In this document: piece after piece, positions 8,368 through 15,665 of the stretch
Layout of the letters: each line of letters begins with the position of its first letter
Position numbering within the stretch: the first letter of the stretch is position 1
Notes under the pieces: generated by a model
The model's input: only the letters and a program-made list of their open reading frames with translations
Told to the model about the DNA's origin: nothing
The model's database searches: none
Position numbers and translations under genes: made by a program
Assembly (NCBI GenBank): GCA_030849945.1
Contig: JAVDKK010000001.1
Span: 1,116,001-1,180,000, forward strand
Direction: 5' to 3'
DNA length: 64,000 nt
Source: Schauerella fraxinea
Lineage (GTDB): Bacteria; Pseudomonadota; Gammaproteobacteria; Burkholderiales; Burkholderiaceae_B

Positions 8368-8389
8368 CCGTCATGAAACTATCATGAAC
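8368..8389 (+). promoter_or_regulatory. Pho-box-like direct repeat upstream of the choice-of-anchor I lipoprotein
   Basis: Two 11-bp direct repeats, CCGTCATGAAA and CTATCATGAAC, lie 45-66 bp before the start codon. This is the PhoB box layout (CTGTCAT, 4 A-rich bases, CTGTCAT, 4 bases), with one mismatch in each heptamer. phoB and phoR are themselves in this window (21785-23801). Binding is inferred from pattern only. Confidence 0.6.
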
Positions 8390-8433
8390 GCCAGTCAGTA
8401 TGGCGCACCCTCAATCTTGCACGCACGCTTCTC

Positions 8434-10500
8434 ATGCCTCGCTATCCGCTGCCTTTCCGTTTTCTACCGACCGCCATCGCGCGCGGCCTGCTCGTTTGCG
8501 CGATCTCGGTGCCGCTGGCCGCCTGCGGCGGCGATGATGACGACACGCCCGTCACGCCGCCTGTGACCGCGCCGGAAACGCCGATCGTGACGCCGCCCGT
8601 GGTCGTGCCGCCAGAGACCACGCCGCCGGTCACGCAGCCACCGGTCACGCAGCCGCCCGTGACCGAAACGCCTGCGCCCGAACCCGAGCAACCGCAGCCT
8701 GAACCCGAACCGCAACCCGAGCCGGAAACACCGGTGGAAGCCACGCCGCAAACGATCTCCTTGACGTTTGCCGGTCGTTATTCGGCAGGCGCCTTCGGCG
8801 TGAGTGCCGCTGAAATTCCGGCGTTCGATCCCGCAAGCAAGCGCACGTTTATCGTTAACGCCCAGAAGGGTATGGTCGACGTGCTGAACACCCTCGATCC
8901 CGCCAATCCCACGCTGATCGGCTCGATCGACGCCACCAGCATTGCGCCGGGCGCCACCGTCAACAGCGTGTCGCTGCGCGATGGCATCGTCGCGCTGGCC
9001 ATCGAATCGGCGGTGAAAACCGATCCGGGCTTCGTCGCGTTTTATCGCGCCGATACGTTGGCGAAGTTGGGCCAGGTAGGCGTGGGCGCGCTGCCGGATA
9101 TGCTCACCTTCACGCCTGACGGCAAGTATGTGCTCGTCGCCAACGAAGGCGAACCCAGCGACGATTATCAGATCGACCCCGAAGGCTCGGTGAGCATTAT
9201 CGATGTGAGCGATCTGAATGCGCCCACGGTACGTGTGGCCGCCTTTACCCCGTTCAACACCAAGGCGGCCGAGCTGCGCGCCGCCGGCGTACGGATCTTC
9301 GGCCCCAATGCCACGGTGGCACAGGATGTGGAGCCGGAGTACATCGCCGTGTCCGCCGATAGCCGTACGGCGTGGGTCGCGTTGCAGGAAAACAATGCCT
9401 TGGCGCGCATCGATATCGGCAGCGCCACCGTCACCGCGATCTCGGCGTTGGGCTTCAAGGATCATGGTCTGGAAGCCAATGCGCTGGACGCCAGCGACGA
9501 GCCGGTCGGCATCAACATCCGCACTTTCGCCGGCGTGAAGGGCATGTACATGCCCGATGCCATGGCGTCGTACACGGTGGGCGGCAAAACCTATCTCGTG
9601 ACCGCCAATGAAGGCGATGCGCGCGCGTGGGGTGAAGACAATCCGGACTACTTCGGCGGCTTCGACCCGAGCAAGGGTTTTGTCGAAGAATTCCGCGTCA
9701 AACATCTGGTGCACAAGAGCGGATTCGATCGCCGCCGTGGCGACGATCTGCCGCCGCAGCTGCGCGCCCTTGCAGCCGGTGCACTGCTCAACCCCGACGT
9801 CTTCGCCTATTGCGGCGCCAAGGCCGGCGACCCCGGCAAGTGCCGTGACGACGATGTGCTGGGCCGCTTGAATGTGACTTGGACGATGGGCTATCGCCAG
9901 GACGCCAACGGCAACCCGGTCATGTTCAACGCCGCTGGCGCACAGGATACGAGTGGCGATCGGTTGATGTACGACGCGCTGTATGCCTTTGGCGGCCGTT
10001 CGTTCTCGATCCGCAATGAGGATGGCGCGCTGGTGTGGGATTCCGGTGCGCAGTTCGAGCGCTATCTGGCGGGCGACACGTGCAAGGTTGGCCCCAACCG
10101 CGATATCGACTGCAAGCTGTACTTCAATTCGGGGCACGACGAAGGCGATGCACAAGACTCGCGCAGCGATGCCAAAGGCCCTGAGCCCGAAGGCGTGGCG
10201 CTGGGCAAGATCGGCAACAAGACCTTTGCCTTCATCGGCCTGGAGCGGATGGGCGGCATCATGGTCTACGACGTGACCGATCCCACCGCCCCCTCGTTTG
10301 TCGACTACTACAACACCCGCAGCGACTGGACGACCGCGGATCCTTCAACCGTGTTGAGCACGGTGGGGGATCTCGGGCCGGAAGGATTGACGTTCGTGTC
10401 GGCTGCCAACTCGCCCACGGGCAGCGCATTGCTGATCGTCGGAAACGAAGTGAGCGGCACGACGGCGGTGTACAACATCGCGCAGACGTTGGCCCCCTAA
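8434..10500 (+). CDS. Choice-of-anchor I family lipoprotein (beta-propeller, alkaline-phosphatase-like annotation)
   Basis: A 688-residue surface lipoprotein. A signal peptide ends in the lipobox LAAC (Cys near residue 31). A Pro/Thr/Glu-rich tether follows (PPVTQPPVTQPPVT, EPQPEPEP; residues 35-105), then a large beta-propeller-like domain with repeated strands. Marks of the choice-of-anchor I family are GALPDMLTFTPDGKYVLVANEGEPS, given here only in part (GKYVLVANEGEPS), VEPEYIAVS, VTANEGDAR and KGPEPEGVALG. Some relatives are called alkaline phosphatases, but activity is not established from sequence. A Pho-box-like site precedes the gene, suggesting expression under phosphate limitation. 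No good ribosome binding site is visible before the ATG, so the exact start is less certain than the frame. Confidence 0.88.
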   Translation: MPRYPLPFRFLPTAIARGLLVCAISVPLAACGGDDDDTPVTPPVTAPETPIVTPPVVVPPETTPPVTQPPVTQPPVTETPAPEPEQPQPEPEPQPEPETPVEATPQTISLTFAGRYSAGAFGVSAAEIPAFDPASKRTFIVNAQKGMVDVLNTLDPANPTLIGSIDATSIAPGATVNSVSLRDGIVALAIESAVKTDPGFVAFYRADTLAKLGQVGVGALPDMLTFTPDGKYVLVANEGEPSDDYQIDPEGSVSIIDVSDLNAPTVRVAAFTPFNTKAAELRAAGVRIFGPNATVAQDVEPEYIAVSADSRTAWVALQENNALARIDIGSATVTAISALGFKDHGLEANALDASDEPVGINIRTFAGVKGMYMPDAMASYTVGGKTYLVTANEGDARAWGEDNPDYFGGFDPSKGFVEEFRVKHLVHKSGFDRRRGDDLPPQLRALAAGALLNPDVFAYCGAKAGDPGKCRDDDVLGRLNVTWTMGYRQDANGNPVMFNAAGAQDTSGDRLMYDALYAFGGRSFSIRNEDGALVWDSGAQFERYLAGDTCKVGPNRDIDCKLYFNSGHDEGDAQDSRSDAKGPEPEGVALGKIGNKTFAFIGLERMGGIMVYDVTDPTAPSFVDYYNTRSDWTTADPSTVLSTVGDLGPEGLTFVSAANSPTGSALLIVGNEVSGTTAVYNIAQTLAP

Positions 10501-10529
10501 CGCGGGGTCCCGGCACCCGTCTGGTATCG

Positions 10530-10619
10530 GTGACGCGACTTTCGCAACGTACGCGACTTGGGTGACTGAGGTGACTGGGATGACGTAAGCGACTTAGGTG
10601 GCTTACGCGACTCAGGCGG
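10530..10619. repeat. Ten-copy degenerate 9-bp tandem repeat
   Basis: Ten 9-bp units of the form CTnnGGTGA/CGnnnGCGA (for example CTTGGGTGA, CTGAGGTGA, CTTACGCGA) run from 10530 to 10619, reaching into the last codons of the LysR gene. A 7-bp stem (CGTAAGC/GCTTACG, 10584-10607) forms within it. It fills the convergent gap between the lipoprotein and LysR genes. Confidence 0.7.
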
Positions 10620-11541
10620 CCGGCGCTTCGGCGTCGGCCGTGTGCTGATGGCCGTAGGCACCACGCACATGCTCCAGAAACGCGCTCATCGCCGCGCTGG
10701 CGTGACGCCGATTCGGATAATAGAGGTACCAGCAGGGCAGGGTGGGGCTCCAGTCTTCCAGTAGCCGCACCAGTTTGCCCTCGCGTACCGGCTCGCTGAC
10801 GTAATCCTCAAGAAGATGGGCCACGCCCTGACCGGCAAGGGCCGCCTGAAGTTCCTGATGCGCCGAGCTCAGGGTGAGGCGCCCCTCCGGTACGAGGGTC
10901 ACCGACCTACCGTCTTTCTCAAACGCCCACGAGACGAGCGTGCCGCCGGGAAACCGACGGCGGATCGCATCGTGCGCGGCGAGCTCATCGGGCACCCCAG
11001 GCACGCCGCGGCGCTGCAGATACTGCGGCGATGCGACGATGGCATAACGCAACGGGGGTCCCAATGGCATCGCGATCATGTCTTGCGCGAGTTGCTTGCC
11101 GAACCGTACCCCGGCATCGAATCCCTGCTCGACGATATCCACCATGGCGGCATCGCTGACCAGTTCAATCTTGACGTCGGGATGAACCTGCATGAAGTCG
11201 AAAACGAGCGGGCACAGCACATGATCGACCGCGGGTCCGGGCGCATTGATCCTCAACGTGCCCGAGGGACTGGCGCGCAACTGATCCAGGTCATTGACCG
11301 CCACATGGATGTCGCGCAGCGCAGGCGCCAGCCGATCGAGCAGACGTGCACCGGCCTCGGTGGGCGCCACGCTGCGGGTCGTGCGATTGAGCAACCGTAT
11401 GCCCAAAGCGGTCTCGAGCGCATTCATGCTTTGGCTCAACGCCGAGGACGATATGCCGCGCTCACTGGCCGCCGCGCGAAAGCTGCCGCAGCGCACGATC
11501 GTGGCGAAAATCTCGAGGCTATCAAGTCGAAGCTGTGCCAT
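10612..11541 (-). CDS. LysR-family transcriptional regulator (divergent from MBL-fold hydrolase)
   Basis: A 309-residue LysR regulator of the CrgA/DmlR type. The N-terminal helix-turn-helix reads SLEIFATIVRCGSFRAAASE and LSQSMNALETALGIRLLNRT, followed by SGTLRINAPG at the start of the effector domain. Its start faces the metallo-hydrolase gene across 281 bp, so that gene is the likely target. The C-terminal codons overlap the end of a 9-bp tandem repeat, so the last few residues (AEAPAA) may vary between relatives. Confidence 0.92.
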   Translation of the reverse strand: MAQLRLDSLEIFATIVRCGSFRAAASERGISSSALSQSMNALETALGIRLLNRTTRSVAPTEAGARLLDRLAPALRDIHVAVNDLDQLRASPSGTLRINAPGPAVDHVLCPLVFDFMQVHPDVKIELVSDAAMVDIVEQGFDAGVRFGKQLAQDMIAMPLGPPLRYAIVASPQYLQRRGVPGVPDELAAHDAIRRRFPGGTLVSWAFEKDGRSVTLVPEGRLTLSSAHQELQAALAGQGVAHLLEDYVSEPVREGKLVRLLEDWSPTLPCWYLYYPNRRHASAAMSAFLEHVRGAYGHQHTADAEAPAA

Positions 11542-11822
11542 TGCGCAGTTCTGCTCATCGATTCGTTAAGGGTTAGGCATCTTATCAATGCAGGTTGCCA
11601 CTGTCATAGTGCATGCAAGTGACGGTGAGCGTCGACGCACCGTATTGCAGTAAGCGACACCGTACAGCATGACACCGCACGCCACAGCGCGACACGGCAT
11701 GACGCCTTGCTGCGGTCATGGCGATCGCATGCCGCGGGGATGGCGAAGGTGCCGCGACACATGTCAACGCGCCGTCCGTCGCCGCGCTCACCTGATGCCT
11801 TCCCTGAAATCGGAGAAACCTG
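11542..11822. promoter_or_regulatory. Divergent promoter region, LysR / MBL-fold hydrolase
   Basis: A 281-bp non-coding gap between the two start codons. It should hold both promoters and the LysR site. Around 11655-11715 it also contains loosely repeated CATGACaC/GCGACAC words. No single operator could be fixed by eye. Confidence 0.45.
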
Positions 11823-12818
11823 ATGCACGAACAGCTTTTGTCGATCAATCGCCGCAAGGTGATGCTCTCCGCCGCCGCCGGCGTGTCCGGCCTCGCATTG
11901 GGCCGCGCGTTCGATGCGCCGGTGCAGGCGCAAAGTGCCGCTATGTCAGTGTCGAACGCAGGCCACTATCACTTTCGTGTCGGCGATATCAAGGCGACGG
12001 TCGTGAGCGATGGCACGATCGGCGGCCCGCCTAGAATTTATGCGAGCGATGCGCCGGAACTGGAGTTGAGCGAAGCGCTGAGGCAAGCGTTTTTGCCGTC
12101 GGACTATTTGACGCTCAATCTTAATACGTTGCTTATCGAGACAGGCGGACGTCGCATCCTGCTTGAAGCGGGAGCGGGTCAGACGATGGGTCTGCATGGC
12201 GGGAAGATATTCGCCAATCTGACTGCGCTTGGCTTGCGCCCAGACGATATTGATGTGATTGTCGTCTCTCACACGCATCCCGATCATGTCGGGAACCTTC
12301 GCGCGGCGGATGGGAGCAAGGCCTTTCCTCGAGCGACTGTGTTCGCACCCCGCGCCGATTGGGACTTTTTTGTACGCGGTGAGCCGGATTTGTTCTACAT
12401 GCCCGTGCCGGAGGATTTTCGGCGCCGCTTCGGTGCTGCCATCAAACGCAGCGTCGAACCGATTGCCAAGGATGTCGAACTCTACGAAGCCGGAACGGAA
12501 ATCGTCCCTGGCTTGACCACCCTGGTGGCTGGGGGGCACACGCCAGGCATGGCCACCTTCCTGGTCCACTCCGGCGATGCGCAACTGCTATTGACGGCCG
12601 ACCTTGCTTATCACCCTGTGGTCAATATCGACAACGCCTGGTTGCCCGGCCCCGATCGCGATAAGGAAACGGCACAGGCGGCGCGGCAACGGATATTTGA
12701 TCGCGCGGCGAGCGAGCGCATGCTTGTTCTCGGCTTTCACTATCCCTTCCCAGGCCTGGGCCGCATGCTCAAACTCGATCATGCTTACGCATGGGTGCCT
12801 GCGCAATGGCAGGTGTGA
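11823..12818 (+). CDS. Tat-exported MBL-fold metallo-hydrolase (methyl-parathion-hydrolase-like)
   Basis: A 331-residue metallo-beta-lactamase-fold enzyme, likely periplasmic: the start INRRKVMLSAAAGVSGLALG is a twin-arginine signal. The metal site is clear: HTHPDHVG near residue 145, GGHTPGM near 240 and LTADLAYHP near 260, with FHYPFPGLGRM at the end. This pattern (SDGT near the start, late FHxPFPG) resembles methyl parathion hydrolase and related lactonase-like enzymes. The natural substrate may be a lactone or an ester; it is not determinable here. GGAGAA precedes the ATG. It is divergent from a LysR regulator and ends 4 bp before the convergent fruA stop. Confidence 0.88.
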   Translation: MHEQLLSINRRKVMLSAAAGVSGLALGRAFDAPVQAQSAAMSVSNAGHYHFRVGDIKATVVSDGTIGGPPRIYASDAPELELSEALRQAFLPSDYLTLNLNTLLIETGGRRILLEAGAGQTMGLHGGKIFANLTALGLRPDDIDVIVVSHTHPDHVGNLRAADGSKAFPRATVFAPRADWDFFVRGEPDLFYMPVPEDFRRRFGAAIKRSVEPIAKDVELYEAGTEIVPGLTTLVAGGHTPGMATFLVHSGDAQLLLTADLAYHPVVNIDNAWLPGPDRDKETAQAARQRIFDRAASERMLVLGFHYPFPGLGRMLKLDHAYAWVPAQWQV

Positions 12819-12822
12819 CGCC

Positions 12823-14598
12823 TCACGCCACCGCTGCGACCTGCGCAGGCGCCCGTTTGATCACCGCGTAGATCAATGCCGTCACAACGCTGCCCGCGAG
12901 AATGGCGAGGATATACATCCACGGCCGGTTCATCGCCCCCGGAATCAGCAGCACGAAGAACCCGCCGTGCGGGGCGACCAGGCGGCAGCCTGCCCAGGCC
13001 ACCAAGGCGCCCGTGACGATGCCCCCGATGACACTGGCCGGGATCACACGCAGGGGATCTTTTGCCGCGAACGGAATAGCGCCTTCGGAGATGAAGCACA
13101 TCCCCAGAATGCCGGCGGCCTTGCCGGCCTCGCGTTCGCGCGTGTCGAACTTGCGCTTGGCAATCAGGGTGGCGAGCGCCATTCCGATCGGGGGCACCAT
13201 GCCGGCGGCCATCGTCACGGCCATGGGGCCATGAACGTTGGAGGCCAGCAATCCCACCGTGAACGCATAGGCAGCCTTGTTGATGGGCCCGCCCAGGTCG
13301 ATGCACATCATGGCGCCCAGCAGCACGCCCAGCGCGATCGCGTTGGTGGTGCCCATGTTGTTCAAGAACGCGGTGAGCGACGCCAGGATGAGGGCCACCT
13401 GCCCACCCACCAGATAAATCATCACCATGCCGGTGATCAGGCTGGCCACCAACGGAATGATCAGGATCGGCTTGAGCGCCTCGATGCTTGCCGGCAGATG
13501 CAGGTGCTTGCTGATGAGCTTGGCGCAATAGCCGCCGATAAAGCCCGCCAGGATGCCGCCGATGAAACCGGCGCCCAGGCTACCGGCCAACGCGCCGCCG
13601 ATCATCCCAGGCGCAAGCCCGGGCCGGTCGGCGATGGAATAGGCGATGTAGCCTGCCAGCACCGGAATCATCAGCAAGAATGCCGCGTCGCCCGTCTGCT
13701 TGAGCGCCGCGGCCAACGTGCCGGGTTCCTTGAAGGCTTCGATGCCGAACACGAACGACAATGCGATCAGCAAGCCGCCCGCAACCACCATCGGCAACAT
13801 GTACGACACGCCGGTGAGCAGGTGCTTGTAGAGTCCCAGGCCTTCGCGCGTCTCAGACGTGTTGCGCGCGCCTTCCGACGCTTGCGCGCCGCCCGCGGCA
13901 GGTTCGCTTACGCGACCTTCCGCCAACGCACGCTTGAGGGTGCCCGCGCCGTCTTTCAGCGCCACGCCCGTTTTGCAGCGATAGATCCGTTTACCCGCAA
14001 AACGCGCGGTATCGACCTCGATGTCCACGGCGAGCAACACCACATCGGCGGCTGCGATATCTTCGGGCGTCAATGGATTGCGCGCGCCGACTGAACCGCG
14101 TGTCTCCACCGCCAACTGGATACCATTTTCGCGGGCAGCCTGCTGCAATGCTTCGGCGGCCATGAACGTGTGCGCCACGCCGGTGGGGCAGGCGGTGATG
14201 GCGACGATGCGGGGTGCCGCGCTTGCGGCCGATGCCGCTTGCGAACGGACGCCATCGTCATTGCCATCCTCGATGCCGGCGGGCGCAACTTGGGCGCGCC
14301 CCGCAGCCGCTTGCAAGAAGGCGGCAGGATCTTTCAACGCATCGGCAGGTGCTGCCGATACGCTGGCTTTACCCGCCAGCGCGCCTTGCCGATCGGCGGG
14401 GGTGCCGACGTAGAGCACCCAGTCGGCGGCGTCGATATCGGCGGCATTCAGCGGCGTGCGCGCCGTGCTTTGATGCGCTGCGCGCACCTCGAAAGCCGAT
14501 TGCCATCCAAGCCGTTGCGCGGCGGCATGCAACAAGCGCGCGGTGATGCCGTTGGCAATCTCGCCGTCGGGGCCCGCGGATACGATGACGATATTCAT
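12823..14598 (-). CDS. fruA: PTS fructose transporter subunit EIIBC
   Basis: Membrane component of the fructose phosphotransferase system, 591 residues. It imports fructose and phosphorylates it to fructose 1-phosphate. Order: a degenerate EIIB' domain (residues 1-100), a functional EIIB domain with the phosphocysteine in ITACPTGVAHTFMAA (about 135-235), a linker, then EIIC with about eight to ten membrane segments beginning HLLTGVSYMLPMVVAGG and containing the conserved SEGAIPFAAKDP. The ATG at 14598 overlaps the fruK stop as ATGA, and a start at 14613 would only add five residues. It is the last gene of fruBKA and is controlled from the operator before fruB. Confidence 0.97.
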   Translation of the reverse strand: MNIVIVSAGPDGEIANGITARLLHAAAQRLGWQSAFEVRAAHQSTARTPLNAADIDAADWVLYVGTPADRQGALAGKASVSAAPADALKDPAAFLQAAAGRAQVAPAGIEDGNDDGVRSQAASAASAAPRIVAITACPTGVAHTFMAAEALQQAARENGIQLAVETRGSVGARNPLTPEDIAAADVVLLAVDIEVDTARFAGKRIYRCKTGVALKDGAGTLKRALAEGRVSEPAAGGAQASEGARNTSETREGLGLYKHLLTGVSYMLPMVVAGGLLIALSFVFGIEAFKEPGTLAAALKQTGDAAFLLMIPVLAGYIAYSIADRPGLAPGMIGGALAGSLGAGFIGGILAGFIGGYCAKLISKHLHLPASIEALKPILIIPLVASLITGMVMIYLVGGQVALILASLTAFLNNMGTTNAIALGVLLGAMMCIDLGGPINKAAYAFTVGLLASNVHGPMAVTMAAGMVPPIGMALATLIAKRKFDTREREAGKAAGILGMCFISEGAIPFAAKDPLRVIPASVIGGIVTGALVAWAGCRLVAPHGGFFVLLIPGAMNRPWMYILAILAGSVVTALIYAVIKRAPAQVAAVA

Positions 14599-15665
14599 GG
14601 TTGTCTCGTCCATGTTGTCGATGGTGTTGAATCGATCGCCGATACGACGACGTTATGTTCGATGCGATGCAGGGCGGGAATGTCCGGCAAGCCGAACCCG
14701 ACTTGCGTCACAGCATACGTGCCGCAGGCTGCGGCCAGACGCAATGTGTCTTGAGGCGGAAGATGCTGGGTGAGCGCGTGCACCATGCCGGCCAAAAGCG
14801 TGTCGCCGGCACCCACGGTGCTGCGCACGTCGACCTTGGGCGGTACGGCGTGCCAGCCACCGGCAGCGGTCAACCACGTTACCCCGGCGGCGCCATCGGA
14901 GACGACGACGTTGGCCACGCCGTCATGCACCAGACGCGCTGCGGCGGTCTGCCAGGCCGCGCGGTCGTGCGTCGGCAATCTCAGCGCGGCGACCAACTCT
15001 TCAACGTTGGGTTTGACCAGCCACGGGTGCGTGGCGAGCACGGCGGCCAAGGCCGCACCGCTGGTGTCGACGGCGATGTGGGGATTGAGGGGTTTGAGAC
15101 GGGCAAGCAACGTGGTGAGCCATGCAGCATCGATGCCGCGTGGCAAGCTGCCCGCGAAGACGATCGCGTCATGGTCCGGCGCAAGGCCGCATAGCTCGTC
15201 GGCCAACTGCGTGGCCTGCCTGGCGTCGACCTCGAAACCGGGGCTGTTGAGATCGGTATTGCGGCCTTGGGTGGGTACGTCGCCTGGCATTGCCGGGGCG
15301 CCATCATCGGCGTGTGCGCCGACGGCAGCGACGTGGTCAACGTTGTCGATCGGGCCTTCCGCAGGCGCACGACGTTCGACCACTTTCACATTGCAGCGCG
15401 TTTCGCCGGGCACGCGGATGAAGGCGTCGCGCCAGCCGCGCCGCGCAAACAACTGCTCGAACATCGCAGCGTTATCCCGGCCCAGAAATCCCGTGACTGT
15501 GAGCGTATGACCGAGATCGCCCAGGGCTTGCGCCACATTGATGCCTTTGCCGGCGGCGTGGGTGGCAACCTCGCGCACCCGATGCACCTCGCCCGGGATC
15601 AGGGCGCTTACCGTCATCGTCATATCGATGGCGGGATTGAGCGTCACGGTGAGCATGCGGGCCAT
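14595..15665 (-). CDS. fruK: 1-phosphofructokinase with an internal insertion
   Basis: PfkB-family kinase, 356 residues, converting fructose 1-phosphate to fructose 1,6-bisphosphate. It opens TVTLNPAIDMTM and has the AAGKGINVAQAL and GETRCNVKVVE segments, the SLPRGID motif, and the PfkB active-site end STVGAGDTLLAGM (catalytic Asp). Compared with usual FruK proteins of about 310 residues it carries an extra stretch of roughly 35-40 residues (about 100-140, rich in Ala, Asp, Gly and Pro) between VVERR and TDLNSPGFEV. The ATG at 15665 overlaps the fruB stop as TGATG, and a GTG just before it at 15668 is also possible. Confidence 0.96.
   Translation of the reverse strand: MARMLTVTLNPAIDMTMTVSALIPGEVHRVREVATHAAGKGINVAQALGDLGHTLTVTGFLGRDNAAMFEQLFARRGWRDAFIRVPGETRCNVKVVERRAPAEGPIDNVDHVAAVGAHADDGAPAMPGDVPTQGRNTDLNSPGFEVDARQATQLADELCGLAPDHDAIVFAGSLPRGIDAAWLTTLLARLKPLNPHIAVDTSGAALAAVLATHPWLVKPNVEELVAALRLPTHDRAAWQTAAARLVHDGVANVVVSDGAAGVTWLTAAGGWHAVPPKVDVRSTVGAGDTLLAGMVHALTQHLPPQDTLRLAAACGTYAVTQVGFGLPDIPALHRIEHNVVVSAIDSTPSTTWTRQP

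Noticed and set aside
8464..10155. 563-residue open frame opposite the choice-of-anchor I lipoprotein
   Set aside because: Antisense to a gene with lipobox and family motifs; no start signal or recognisable fold.
12604..14094. 496-residue plus-strand frame opposite fruA
   Set aside because: fruA on the other strand has all EIIBC motifs; the plus frame also overlaps the MBL gene end.
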